Source: Ilex aquifolium
Lineage: Eukaryota > Streptophyta > Magnoliopsida > Aquifoliales > Aquifoliaceae
Direction: 5' to 3'
Length of the DNA stretch: 64,000 nt
Assembly: GCA_951799425.1 (NCBI GenBank)
Contig: OX637404.1
Span: 18,686,045-18,750,044 of the forward strand
Both the position numbers and the translations under genes were made by a program. The notes below the pieces were generated by a model. It saw only the letters and a list, made by a program, of their open reading frames with translations. It made no database searches and was not told where the DNA came from. Below are positions 21,165-32,752 of the stretch, in pieces (position 1 is the first letter of the stretch; every line of letters starts with the position of its first letter).

Positions 21165-21311
21165 GAGATGGAGCATAAAACGCACTCACTCATAAACACA
21201 TGTTGAGAACGAGATGGAGCGTAAAATGCACTCGTTCAAGAGAAGGTGAGATGGAGTGTAAAATGTACTCGCTCAATAGGAGGTGAGATGGAGCACAAAA
21301 TGCACTCACCA
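21165..21311 (+). repeat. Four-copy tandem repeat, GAGATGGAGCGTAAAATGC
   Basis: Four units begin GAGATGGAGC(G/A)(T/C)AAAA at 21165, 21211, 21248 and 21285 (spacing 46, 37, 37), each followed by (T/C)GCACTC and a variable spacer. In D the core is a GCGTTTTACGC inverted repeat. Located between the internal polypurine block and the 3' LTR; non-coding. Confidence 0.8.
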
Positions 21312-21753
21312 AATGAATGAAAAAGAAGAAAAGAGAGAGAGAGAGAGACGAAAAACAAAAAATAAAAAAATAAATAAAAATCTTTATACCTTCTAATTAT
21401 ATGTTTTGCCTTTATTAGCAGAGGTTGATGTGAAACGTAAGTTCATAGAGTTGATATTGAGTATCTCTTATGGAGCGCTTGACTACGTAAATTTATCTGG
21501 GTGATGGCTAGTTTAAACAGTTAGAATATGCACATGTATTTAAAGGGTCATGGGCGGAGGTAAAATTAAGGAGTATGTTGAATTGTTAGACTTAGCGCTG
21601 TTTTGAAGTTTCCCGGGAATTATTATTTGTAGTAATTTTTTGGGGCCATTATTTAGATTCATATTGATCCATTGGTTGAGTAGTTGGTTGTTAGGATTAA
21701 TTTTTAAGGTTTTTGTTCTTAGTATTTTGCTTTAGGACAAGCAAATATTTAAG

Positions 21754-21775
21754 TTTGGGGGTATTTGATGAGTGG
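21754..21775 (+). promoter_or_regulatory. Polypurine tract of E
   Basis: ATATTTAAGTTTGGGGGTATT immediately precedes the 3' LTR start TGATGAG. In D the reverse complement of the same sequence stands next to its 3' LTR. Confidence 0.85.
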
Positions 21776-23112
21776 GTTATATACCTACGAATTGAGTATT
21801 TTCGGCTTGATGAAATTGCAAGTTTTCAATTATTTTATGTTCTTTTTTATTTGTTTTGTGTGTTTTGATGTTATTTTGTAGGGATCATCATTTGGAAGGA
21901 AACAAGAACATTTGGAAGGAAACAAGGTCAATTTAGAGCCTAAGTGTTAGATTTTTGAAGGCTAAGCAACAAGGGAAGCTCTAGGCTTAAAAAGGGATCA
22001 GCGCAGCTGTGCTAGAACCAGCGCCCCTGCGCTTGAAAAGCAGTAACTCAGCGCCCCTGCGCTGATTTTAAGCGCTGCTGCGCATGTGTTGGCTCTGGAT
22101 GCGAATTCGGGCTTGTTTTTTAGCCGAAATTGAACTCTAATATCTCATATATTCAAGGGTTTTAGTGGGGATATAAATATACTGATTTTGGGGGCTGCTA
22201 TGATAGAGAAAGACCAAGGATTGATAGAGAATTGAAGGCAAGAATCGAAGGAAGCGACGCGAAGAAGATCGGGATTGAAGGCTACAGAGAGATTGAAGAT
22301 TGCAAGTAAGTTTTCATTCTTTTGTTTTACTTTTACTTCTTGATTTTCTAAGATGTTGTTTAATTTGAGAAGGATGTTTTTCAATTACATTATGAACTAA
22401 ATTTTTATTAAGATTGCAACAGAACCTGATGTTTAGTTAAATTGATCTACTCTCGTTTCTAGTTCTTATTGATCATATATGAGTTTTTTGTCATATTTTG
22501 TGCTTAATATACGATTGTGTGACCAACAATTAATTTGATAACCTAGATGAAATTGGGAGATGAATTCTAGGTTTAGATCGGAATATGATGACATGCGTCT
22601 AGTTGATTCTTCTTAGGATTGAATAGCTGAGTTTGTGTATAGGATATGAATATACCTATATGCCATGTGTAACTTTTATGAGAGTTTGAATTTATTGAAT
22701 CTATTCCAACTTATTTTGCATAGAAATATAGTAATTTAATTGGGAGAGATATGTTTATCTTACTATCGGAAGAGGTTTGATAAATAATTTTGAAGTCTGA
22801 GTTATCAACTTAATTTGATCAATTAACTGGAAAGAGAGTGGAAAGATTTATACGAAATATTAGGGGAAGTTGTAATCTTAAATTCTTTTATCCGGTAAAA
22901 TCACTCATTGTTCAGTAATTTTAGATTTAGTCTTAAATTAGTAATTGCATAGTTCAATTCCAATTGTTTAAATAAAATCGAATTGATATAAAGTTAGTAC
23001 TTGAAAGTTATTACCAATAATTCTCCGTGGGAACGATACTCTACTTAGCACTTTATTACTTGTTGATCGTGTATACTTGCACGTAAATTGTCAATATCAA
23101 ATTTGGACAACA
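21776..23112 (+). repeat. 3' LTR of E
   Basis: A 1337-bp copy of 16414-17738 with scattered substitutions and a short duplication of CATTTGGAAGGAAACAAG near 21890-21925. It ends GGACAACA followed by the target copy TCGAC. Confidence 0.92.
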
Positions 23113-25605
23113 TCGACTGTGTCATGTGTCATTGGAAACTTCAGAATAGAACAAGCACTGTTAGACCTTGGAGCCAGTGTTAATTTGCTACCCTACTCTG
23201 TCTACCAGCAGTTGGGTCTGGGTGAACTCAAACCCACTTGTGTCACACTCCAGTTGGCCGATAGGTCTGTAAAAATCCTTAGGGGCATTGTTGAAGATGT
23301 ACTTGTTCAAGTAGACAACTTTGTCTTCCCTGTGGACTTCACTGTTTTAGATACTCAGCCAGCAATGCATTCAAAAAATCAAATTCCCATTATTCTTGGT
23401 CGACCATTCCTAGCAACCTCCAATGCTCTGATCAATTGCAGGAATTGGGTTATGAAATTAACCTTTGGGAACATGACTCTTGAGTTGAATATTTTCAATA
23501 TTGCCAAACACTCAGGAGAGGACGAAGAAGAGAGAGAAATAAATTCCATTGAGTCGTTTATTCACGAACATGTGAACGATACCTTTTGTGAACCCTCTGC
23601 TAAATCATACCAGTTGGAACCTAGTACATCTGAGTCAACAGATGATGGTCCAAATCTACAAAGTTGCCCTACTCATGCTGTTGAGACATGAGCACCCAAA
23701 TTCGAGGAACTTTTGTCGAGTGGCACAAAGCCACTCTCATCAAGTATCAGGCCACCAAGGCCTGAATTGAAACCTCTCCCATCTGACCTCAAATATGCAT
23801 TCTTAGGAGAGGACGAGTCATACGCAGTGGTAATTTCATCTAAGCTCACAGACTTGCAAGAGTCTAAGCTGATTGAAGTTCTTAAAAGCCATAAAAACAC
23901 CATTGGGTGGACCATCGCTGACTTGAAAGGTATAAGTCCGTTAATCTGCAATCATGTTATATACCTTGAAGAGGATTCAAAACCCTCTCGTCAAATGCAG
24001 CGACGACTGAACCCTCACATGAAGGAAGTTGTGAGAATGGAGGTACTCAAGCTCTTAGATGCAGAAATAATCTTTCCCATCTCCGATAGCAAGTGGGTTA
24101 GTCCAACCCAAGTTGTGCCCAAAAAGTCTGGGGTCACAGTGGTAAAAAACGATGCAAATGAACTAGTACCAACTCGAGTTGTCACAGGATGAAGAATGTG
24201 TATTGACTATCGAAAACTCAATTTGGTCACTAGAAAAGATCATTTTCCTCTTCCATTTCTTGACCAAGTCCTAGAGAGAATTGCAGACCATGCATTCTAC
24301 TGTTTCCTAGATGGGTATTCTGGGTACAATCAAATTGAGATAACACTAGATGATCAGGAGAAAACAACCTTCACATGCCCCTTTGGAACCTTTGCATTCA
24401 AAAGGATGTCATTTGGACTTTGTAACGCTCCTGCAACATTTCAAAGATGTATGCTAAGCTTGTTCAGTGACATGATTGAGAAATTTTTGGAAGTATTCAT
24501 GGATGACTTCTCTGTTTATGGTGACTCATTTGATTTGTGTCTGACCAATCTAGAGAAAGTGCTAATAAGATATAGAGAAGCCAATCTAGTGCTCAATTAG
24601 GAAAAATGCCATTTCATGGTAACACAAGACATTGTCTTAGGTCACATTGTGTCGTCTGAGGGCATGAAAGTTGACAAGACAAAAATAGATCTGATTGGAA
24701 ATTTGCCCGCCCCCAAGAATGTGAAGGATGTCCGATCATTCCTAGGACATGCAGGTTTTTACAGAAGATTCATAAAAGATTTCAGTACCTTAGCCAAACC
24801 CATGTGTCATCTTCCGAGTTAGTACGTAATTTTTGAGTGGAATGAAGCATGCCAGAAAGCTTTTGAAAAGCTTAAATGTATGTTAATTTCTGCTCCAATA
24901 ATGCAATCCCCTGACTGGACTCTTCCATTTGAATTGATGTGTGATGCAAGTGATTATGCTGTAGGTGCTGTGTTGGGACAAAGAAAAGATAAGAAATCCC
25001 ATGTGATTTACTTTGCAAGCAAAACTTTAAACGATGCTCAAATGAATTATTCAACGACTGAAAAAGAATTGCTTGCTATAGTTTTTGCTCTGGAAAAATT
25101 TCGTTCTTATCTTGTTGGTTCTTCTGTTACTGTATTCACTGACCATGCAGCACTAAAATTCTTGCTCACAAAGAAGGATGCCAAGCCAAGGCTCTTAAGA
25201 TGGATACTCTTGGTCCAAGAGTTTGATCTGATCATAAAAGACAAAAAGGGTGTTGAGAATGTGGTAGCAGATCATCTGTCTAGATTAACGTATAAATTTC
25301 ATGAAGATGGATTGCCAATCAATGAGACATTTTTTGATGAACAACTGTCCTTTACCATGATGGACAAAAAAAAAATTCTGAGGAAGGTTCGTAACTTATT
25401 TTGGGAGGATCCCTACGTGTTTAAATACTGTAAGGATCAAATCATAAGGCGTTGCATCCCCGCTCATGAAAGCAGCCAGGTAATAACATTTTGTCATTCT
25501 GAAGCGTGCGGTGTCCATTTTTCATCAAGGAAAACTGCTGCAAAATCTTGCAGTGTGGATTTTACTGGCCCACACTTTTCAAAGATGTCCATGCCTTTTG
25601 TTTAA
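23113..25605 (+). pseudogene. C protease, reverse transcriptase and RNase H
   Basis: A single reading frame runs from the E junction to 25605, carrying protease (ALLDLGASVNLLPYSVYQQL, IPIILGRPFLATS), RT (CIDYRKLNLVTRKDHFPLP, FLDGYSGYNQIEI, VFMDDFSVYG) and RNase H ([46 protein letters not shown]). It is broken only by in-frame stops at 23689, 24190, 24598 and 24820. At least two replace a Trp conserved in D (TGG to TGA or TAG), as expected from deamination of methylated DNA. Domain order and FMDDFSV are typical of Athila/Tat gypsy elements. Confidence 0.93.
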
Positions 25606-26744
25606 CTTGTGATAGATGAAAAATGTTGGGAAACATTTCTAAAAGAAACATGATGCCCTTAAACCCCATTCTGGTGATTAAAATTTTTGACTATTGGGAC
25701 ATTGATTTTATGGGACCGGTCCCTCTTCCTTTGACTATCTATACATTTTAGTGGCCGTAGATTATGTGTCAAAAATGGGTTGAAGTAATTCCATGCTGAA
25801 ATAATGATCACTGAACAGTGATGAAGTTTTTAAAAGAAAATATTTTGTCCTGGTTTAGAATTCCGAAATCAATCATAAGTGATGGGGGTGCTCATTTTTG
25901 CAATCATCCCTTCTGAAATTTGATGAAAAAATACTTGATCTTTCACAAAATTGTAACCCCTTATCACCCACAGACCAGTTGACAGGCTGAATTAGCTAAT
26001 TGGGAGATCAAATTAATTTAAAAAAAAACAGTAAATCCAGACCATAAAGATTGGTCATCAAAACTCACTGATGCACTCTGGGCATACCGCACTGCTTTTA
26101 AAACAATCTTGGGCATGTCTCCTTATTGATTAGTCTATGGAAAGCCATGTCACCTACTTGTGGAATTAGAACATAGGGCATACTGGGTCATTAAAGCAAT
26201 GGACTTTGACCTGGACAAGGCCGGACTAGCAACGAAACTTCAGATAAATGAATTGGAGGAATTGAGAAATGAAGCATATGAGAATGCTAAGATTGCTAAA
26301 ACCAGGATGAAATTTTTTCATGATAAGAACATTGTGCGGAAATCTTTTGAGCCTTCTCAAACAGTCCTGTTATTTAATTCAAGACTCCGCATCTTTCTTG
26401 GTAAGTTGAATTCAAGATGGACTGGGCCTTACATTGTCAAAAAAGTGTTTGGACATGGAGCAGTTGAAGTGGAAAACCCATCGAACGGTAATATCTTTAC
26501 TGTTAATGGTCAGCGGTTGAAACCATTTTTGGAGGATTTTGTTAAAAATGTGGAAACTATTCTTTTAATGGAACCAGAATATTCCTCCGAGATTCGCGTC
26601 TACCGACACTCAATTGGATCGGGTCAGGAAAAATCAAACCCAACCCAACCCGACCCGCTGGGGCGCCTTTATAAGGCCCCCAATCTTTTTCCCAGCTGCC
26701 GCTGTTGGCCCCCCCTCTTCTTCTTCGTTTTCATTGTTCTGTGA
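25606..26744 (+). pseudogene. C integrase
   Basis: The zinc region and core are recognisable in shifting frames (GNISKRN, DIDFMGPVPLP, SDGGAHFCNH-like, then WAYRTAFKT), with several stops and frame changes between 25600 and 26150. The C-terminal part is open at 26160-26744 (ELEHRAYWVIKAMDFDL, SRWTGPYIVKKVFGHGAVEV, VNGQRLKPF). Collinear with the D integrase. The last ~60 codons run on into non-family sequence. Confidence 0.85.
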
Positions 26745-27006
26745 TAAATGACCCATCCCCTGCGAACCAATGACTACACACTCTACAAACACAATCTTTT
26801 GTTTCATGCTTTGTATTTTAATCTTATATTTACTCATGGGTGTTCTTCTCTTGTTCGCACTCACACACAAGGATTTTCAGCCTACCCGAAACCCAGATCT
26901 GCGCAAAGATTAGTAATTTGTGTATTTTTATTTGTAGGTCTCGGCAGATGAACATATCTCTACCTTTCAACCTCATCTCTAAGATCCATACACTAGTAAA
27001 TTCGAA

Positions 27007-27042
27007 ACATTGGGGACAATGTTCAGTTTAGGTTGGGGGGTG
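27007..27042 (+). promoter_or_regulatory. Internal polypurine-like block of C
   Basis: ACATTGGGGACAATGTTCAG is followed by TTTAGGTTGGGGGGTG. The last 12 bases nearly repeat the true polypurine tract 4.4 kb downstream (31402-31413). The leading ATTG-GGACAATG phrase is shared with E and D. Confidence 0.6.
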
Positions 27043-27911
27043 AGCATTACAGTTCATATTTTGTGCTTGTAAATTTTTTGTTTTTGTTGTTGTTGTTGCT
27101 GTTTCTGATCATATTGTGTATCATGCCTCGTGTTTTGTATAAATTGATGACATGTCTGTGAGTCAGTTCCATTCGTCTTTGTGACTGGCAGACGTTAAAG
27201 AACTAGATAGTGAGTCTTAAAGCTTAGAAAACATGGATGTTAAACTTTTTTGGTTTAGTCTGGGAGTTCTACGCACTTTTCCATCTAATGTGCATAATGT
27301 GATCATGAGAAAAGTAAGACTAGTAAGAAAAGCCGAAATCCAAGAAGAATAAGCAAAACCCCTCTGTGGTAGAAACACTTTTGCTAAACATCGTCGTGCC
27401 AAAAGGCTTGGTGTTTGTAAACAGTGTGTCAGAGTCTTTCACGAGAAAAGATATAATCAGTGTTCTGAACCAATTTCCGGTCGTGCACTCAATCGATTAG
27501 ACTGGATAGTAAATGGGCTGAGTAAGGATTACCCTGAGACGCCATGCTATTCCGGTACTTTGCTTAACCGGTTTGTGAGACAGAAAATTGGGAGAGTCAC
27601 TGGTTGTTTGAATGACAAAGAGACAGAGGACGACCCGGATTAGACTGCTTTCGAACAAAAATGTGGAAAATGTGTTTTTGGGGATGAAAGCCAAAGGTCC
27701 AATTTTTTGTAAAACGTGTAAAAATCTTCTTGTACAAACTCTTTTGACTGAAATGAAAATATGGGCCGAGTAAGGAATGTCCTAGAATACCAACCTAAAG
27801 CGTGGGTAGGGACTTATCTTGAGACGCCATGAATTTTGGTTCAAACTTGTGGATATAGCCCTCTTTTATTGTGTACATAAATTTGCATAGAAATTTTTGA
27901 ATTTTTATCTG
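27043..27911 (+). other. C non-coding region after integrase
   Basis: No frame with recognisable similarity on either strand; a GTTGTTGTTGTTG run lies near 27085. It lies between the internal polypurine block and the second palindrome array. Confidence 0.5.
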
Positions 27912-28228
27912 ACGTTCGAACGCTAGGTTACGTTCGAACGTCACCCACTTGCAGTACTCAGCGTCTGATGAAGTCTCTGATGGAAAAGTATTGGGAACTC
28001 AGCCCGTTCAAATGCCAATAGAACGTTCAAACGAGGATATAACGTTCAAACGCCAATAGAAAGTTCAAACGTCATGACCTTGCAGTATTTTGGTCTATGA
28101 CAGAACTCAAAAGTACTGAGAGCTCACTCACGTTCGAACGTCACTCACGTTCGAACGATCTTTTGAAATCTTTCTACATACGTTCGAACGCCATTGACGT
28201 TCGAACGTCACAACTCAGACTATAAAAG
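27912..28228 (+). promoter_or_regulatory. Second CGTTCGAACG array plus TATA, upstream of ORF3
   Basis: Intact words at 27912-27922, 27930-27941, 28131-28140, 28147-28157, 28181-28190 and 28197-28208. Four more near 28005, 28022, 28041 and 28060 are decayed from TTCGAA to TTCAAA, as expected from CpG deamination. TATAAAAG lies at 28221-28228, 13 bp past the last word, and the third ORF starts at 28431. The same word and order occur in the C LTR promoter. This suggests an internal promoter for ORF3; expression is not shown by sequence. Confidence 0.65.
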
Positions 28229-28430
28229 CCTGGTTCGTCTTCTTCATTTCAAAACTACCCAAAAATCCCCAAACCCTCGGTGACCCTTCATTACCCAAGC
28301 CCCAAAACACCTACCATTCTCCATTTTTACCTAAAATCAACCACACCAAAGCCATTCCCACATCAAAAATTCTCTTTTCACCAAGAAATTCAAGATTTCC
28401 AAGACCTAAAAACCTAAAAATTGAAACATC

Positions 28431-29517
28431 ATGCCTCCAAGGGTCAAGCTACCTGCCAAGCGCAATCCACCAACTCAGGAGCCCAATATGGTGGAGGAAG
28501 TCATAGAAGAGAGAGAAGGAAGACCCATTGTGAGGAGATATGATCGAACTCGCTTCCCCACGGCTCTCAAGGCGGACAGGTATGAAAACTATTACCAAAA
28601 TCACGTTGTTGTTTGTGAGTGAGATGTAATCTTGAGTGATTTTGCTGAGTTGGGAATATTTACGGAGATGGAGAGGAGAGGTTGGGTACTGTACTTGCGA
28701 AACGGCAGGGAAACTGTGGTTGACTTGGTGTGGGAGTTCTACTCCAACGCCGAGATCATTAACGGGGCAGTAAGGATGTATGTGAGGGGGGTCCATGTGG
28801 ATGTGGATGAAAATTATATTTGGGAGATGAGGCAAGAAGTGCCTCGGGTACCAAGTCTCACCTATCCCCCAAGAAAGAATGTGGCGATAAATGTTGTGGG
28901 GAAAGAGTTGACGGGGGTGGCTGGTTTTTCTTGGTCGGGACAGAGATTTCTCCGACAAGGAGAGCTCACGGACAAGTATAAAATGCTAAATTTGATTGCG
29001 GTCTCAAACCTTGCCCCGATCGGACGAAAGAATGAAATCCTCCCCGACATGGCCCGTCTATTGTATGCACTTGGGAAAAGCCACAGTAATGAAGAAAGGC
29101 TGCGATGTGAAGCGAAACTCACTCCCATTTGGCACCCTAGTAACTGAGATATGCAAGGATCATGGGATTAGGGTAAGGCCTGAAATGGAAATCCAAAAAC
29201 CAATGGGGCTACTGAGCAAGACTTCCTTCCGAAGGAGCCAAGATCATAGTGGCGGCCCGGCGGCAAGACAAGAGGTGCCCCTACCCATGGAGTTGACGAG
29301 GTGCAGGATGAGCTCGATGCGGAGGAGGAGAGAGAAATGGAGGAAGAGAGAGAGAGAGAGAGCAGCCCTAGGAAACACCAGCACTCGGAGATCACTAAGA
29401 GATATCATGCTTGGCATCGAGACCAAGCAAGCTGAGATTCTCCGACAGCAGGAGGAGATTCTCGGCTACCTGAGGGGTGGAGCTGGTAGAGATGGTGGAT
29501 CTAGAGGAGAGTAAGAG
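28431..29517 (+). pseudogene. Third ORF of C (plant transposon protein, env-position)
   Basis: It starts MPPRVKLPAKRN at 28431, has an in-frame TGA at 28620-28622, continues in the same frame to about 29100, then shifts by one into a frame ending at 29514. Visible features: ERRGWVLYL, DLVWEFYSNAEI, MYVRGVHVDVDENYIW, a GKSHS-like segment with CDHGI-type end, and a charged Arg/Glu coiled-coil tail (ETKQAEILRQQEEIL). This resembles the 'putative plant transposon protein' domain found downstream of integrase in Athila-type elements. I see no signal peptide or membrane segment, so calling it an envelope is not supported. Confidence 0.7.
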
Positions 29518-31401
29518 AGGGAGATTTTTGTTCTTGTTTTGTGTGTTTGTTTCTTCATGTATGGTGGTTTTTTTTTTCTTTTATAGTTTGTTGTGGATGA
29601 TTGTTTTTTCTTTTGTGAGTGGTTGTGGATAGTTGGAATTTTTGTGTTGTGTCCCTTCTTTGGTTGATGGATTGAACCTTTGATGTGTGTATCAAATGAT
29701 CATATTTTGTGAAATGAATGGTTCAGTTTATCACTTTTATCTGTTTAAAATGCATGTATAGAATTAGCACTTTAGTAATTCTTGTTAATAAATGATGAAA
29801 TAGATGTGGATTCTAAGGTTGCTTGTTAAAATGACTAAGCGCATGATCGGTTCGACACCTCAACTTAGTAACCTAGACTTAAAACCACATTTCTTGAAAA
29901 ACTGGTATTCTCTCTATACTTAAATTGTCAAATGTATATTGGTATTCGCTATTCCTAAGGTACAAGATGACCAGGCTTGAAAATGGAACTGATATATAAC
30001 CGACATTCCACGAGAAACCTGACATAACCAGTGGAGATGACAAAGAATACCATGGTAAGTTTTGAGCCTTGCTATACTTTTGAGAGACAATCAACATTTA
30101 CTCAAGTAAGGTCTTTCACTCTCAATTTTTGAATAATCTCATTAACCTTGCTTTGATTGACGCAACTAAAGTAATCTATTGACATATCCCACAGGGAACC
30201 TTCGCATACGACACATACATGTGCACATACTTGAGAAATGATCTTAGACCATCTTTGATTTAATTTTGAGTCTTAGCCATTTCTTTTACAAAATTATATC
30301 CCTAGTTAGCCATGCTTGAGCCATCAATGTATGATCTCTTATTTGATAAACTCATATGATAACCAAGCCACAAGAGAATATACTTGACATACATTTGCTA
30401 TCTAATTTTCTTACACCCTCTTATAAATCAATATGATACAGAAAAGTAAGAGTAACAGAAAGGAAGATGGTGGCTACTATTCAAAGAAAGAAAAGTAGGT
30501 GAAAAACGACCGAAAAAGAAAAGAGACAGAAAAACAGGGAATTGCCAAGAGAGTGAAAAATGAGAAAAATAAAAGAAAGAAATACCATTTCTCGGCAAAA
30601 TGTCGAAAAACAAGAAAGAGGTGTGCTACACTACATAAACAGAGGATAGCTTTTGGATACCATTGATGTCATTTCGTTAGCCACTGACCTCTGGTCACGT
30701 TACAACCTATAAAAAGCCCTAATTGATCTTAAGTCTGATGAATGTGTATGTTGTCGACTACAAGTGGGGTATGTTAACTAGCATTTCTTTATTTGCATCA
30801 ATATTCTTCCATGAGATTATGCCAAAACCTGATTAGTTTGTTTCCTTAAACTTCACTCCTTTACTAGATTGTGCATGTGATTTTTCGATTGGCCATCTTC
30901 TGATCACATGCCCATTGAGAGACAAGCCACTATAATCAGAGCGAATTTTTGCTGAGAGCATTCTAAGAGAGGTTTATGAAATCAAAGCTATCCATGGAAG
31001 GTGGTAGAATGGAATGTTTGTTATATAACAATTCTTGCGGCCAGAATGATCATTCCTACTACACAGGGAATTCCAAATGCCAATGTAATAGATGCTAATT
31101 TTTGCATAGAATAAATACCAATGAAAAAAGATTGTGCGGGAGATAAGTCAAAATTGAGGGTTGGGAGTCCCAAGGACCATTATGCTAATTTACTTTAACC
31201 AGCAATCCCACATGCACATCTGCTCGACTGAAGTTTGTGGGTAGCTTCACTGAAAACTCTCACGAGACAACACTCGTCTGCTAGGGTAAACCTAGGGGTT
31301 CAACGGCTTGTTGCATACGCTAAATGCAATCGGATGACCTACGAAAATGGCATTAGAAAAAGATTTTCAATTGTTTTACTACTAGAGACTAACAATATTT
31401 A
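29518..31401 (+). other. C 3' non-coding region
   Basis: Low-coding, AT-rich sequence with GT-rich and pyrimidine tracts just after ORF3 and no recognisable domain. It leads to the polypurine tract. Long 3' regions are usual in Athila elements. Confidence 0.55.
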
Positions 31402-31413
31402 GGTTGGGGGGTG
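31402..31413 (+). promoter_or_regulatory. Polypurine tract of C
   Basis: AGGTTGGGGGGTG-type run directly before the 3' LTR start TGATTAG at 31414. Confidence 0.85.
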
Positions 31414-32752
31414 TGATTAGTAGTTAAAATCAGTATATCACTATGCCTTTTTAAGACTAATTATACTTTGATGAAGTGTAAATGATGACATTTCAAGTCC
31501 TAAAGTGAACAAGGGCAACAAGAATCACACTTGAAAGAAACACTAGCATATTGGAAACAAAATTGGAAAAAACTTGGACCAAGGCAAGAACGTTCAAACG
31601 CCAATCAATGTTCGAATGTTACCTTCAACCATGTGAAGACCAGACTGCTGAGAGATGGCGTGTTGCAGCAAAGAAGAAAGACCCTGAGGTACTTGAGTAC
31701 CATGTTCGAACGTCTCATTTAATTATTTGAAGATCAGACTGCTACATGGAGTGTGGAAATGGACTTTACAGAAGATTACATGCCACTTTAGTGGGAAAGT
31801 CAGACCCCATCAGCACGTTCGAACACCCATCAAGAAAAAATAGAGACAACGTTCGAACGCCAGACAACGTTCGAACGTTGTCTCCAGACTGGCTACAGAG
31901 TGGTTGACTTTTCACTTGGACTTGGGCGGCATACACTATTCATTCACCCCCTCTTGTCTCCTCCTCCTTGCCTATATATACTCCCATTGTGGGAGAGCAA
32001 GAGGAGGAAAAAAAAGAAGTAGAGAGCTTGATGGAGGCTTAGACTCCCACTCATATTATTGTAGAATTATCTTATATTTCCTTGTATGAAGAAGTAGTTG
32101 TTCTAGAGATTGGTTTGGCATTAGTCCAACATCTCTTAGCTTGTTGTAGAATTAATCTTAAGCTTATGCTTTCAGTTACATGCATAGAGGGAGATAGATT
32201 ACCTTTGGTTGTGGATCACCCTCCAAAAGTGACTACCTTTCTTCTACTTTTAATTTGTGTTTCATTTACTTCCATTGCTTGAGCTTCTATCTTCCCTTAG
32301 AGGAGTGAAACTCTTCCATTTTTCTAGAGCTTCGCCAAAGCCGTGAAGGGTGGAACGTGATTCACTCATTCTTTGTCGAAGATCGGCTCCCTGTTTATTG
32401 TGCTTTGCTTTGTGACCCCTGTACTTGGAGGAATGAGCATCACTCACTTTTTTAGCTTTACCAAAGCCATGAAGAGTGAGTAGTTTCTCATTCACTCTTT
32501 AGTAAGAAGAGAAGGACATGTATAAATTATATGGACGTTATAGTTGTGCAATTTCGATTATGCTTAATTCTTTATATTTTCCATGTTTATTGAATGATTG
32601 ATTGTATCTAGCAAAGCTAAGGTACTTTGTATAACCAGGAGTTCTTTCTATAACATAGATAACTCTTGCATAGAAAGACTTATTGGTTCAAGGCAAGTAC
32701 CCCACCTAGATCTTCATGACTAGCCTTCAATCTTCACCATTATTATGCTTCA
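31414..32752 (+). repeat. 3' LTR of C, left part
   Basis: Homologous to the first three quarters of 12500-14343, including the partly decayed palindrome array and TATA. Interrupted by D at target CTTCA (32748-32752, repeated 42745-42749). Confidence 0.92.

Larger units (their letters stand above)
16414..23112 (+). mobile_element. E: Athila-like deletion derivative inside C
   Basis: A 6699-bp element with LTRs 16414-17738 and 21776-23112, an Asp-tRNA primer site, a polypurine tract and target duplication CCGAC/TCGAC (one substitution). It belongs to the same family as D: LTRs, Gag, protease and 3' region align. It keeps gag and protease but has lost reverse transcriptase, RNase H and most of integrase. 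It could only move if complemented by a D-like element. Confidence 0.93.

Noticed and set aside
21165-21311. CRISPR-like array
   Set aside because: Only four degenerate units with irregular spacing inside a plant retrotransposon; no unique spacers and no cas genes.
28431-29147. Host gene inside the nest
   Set aside because: Lies between integrase and polypurine tract of C, in C orientation, and resembles the transposon-borne domain of Athila elements.
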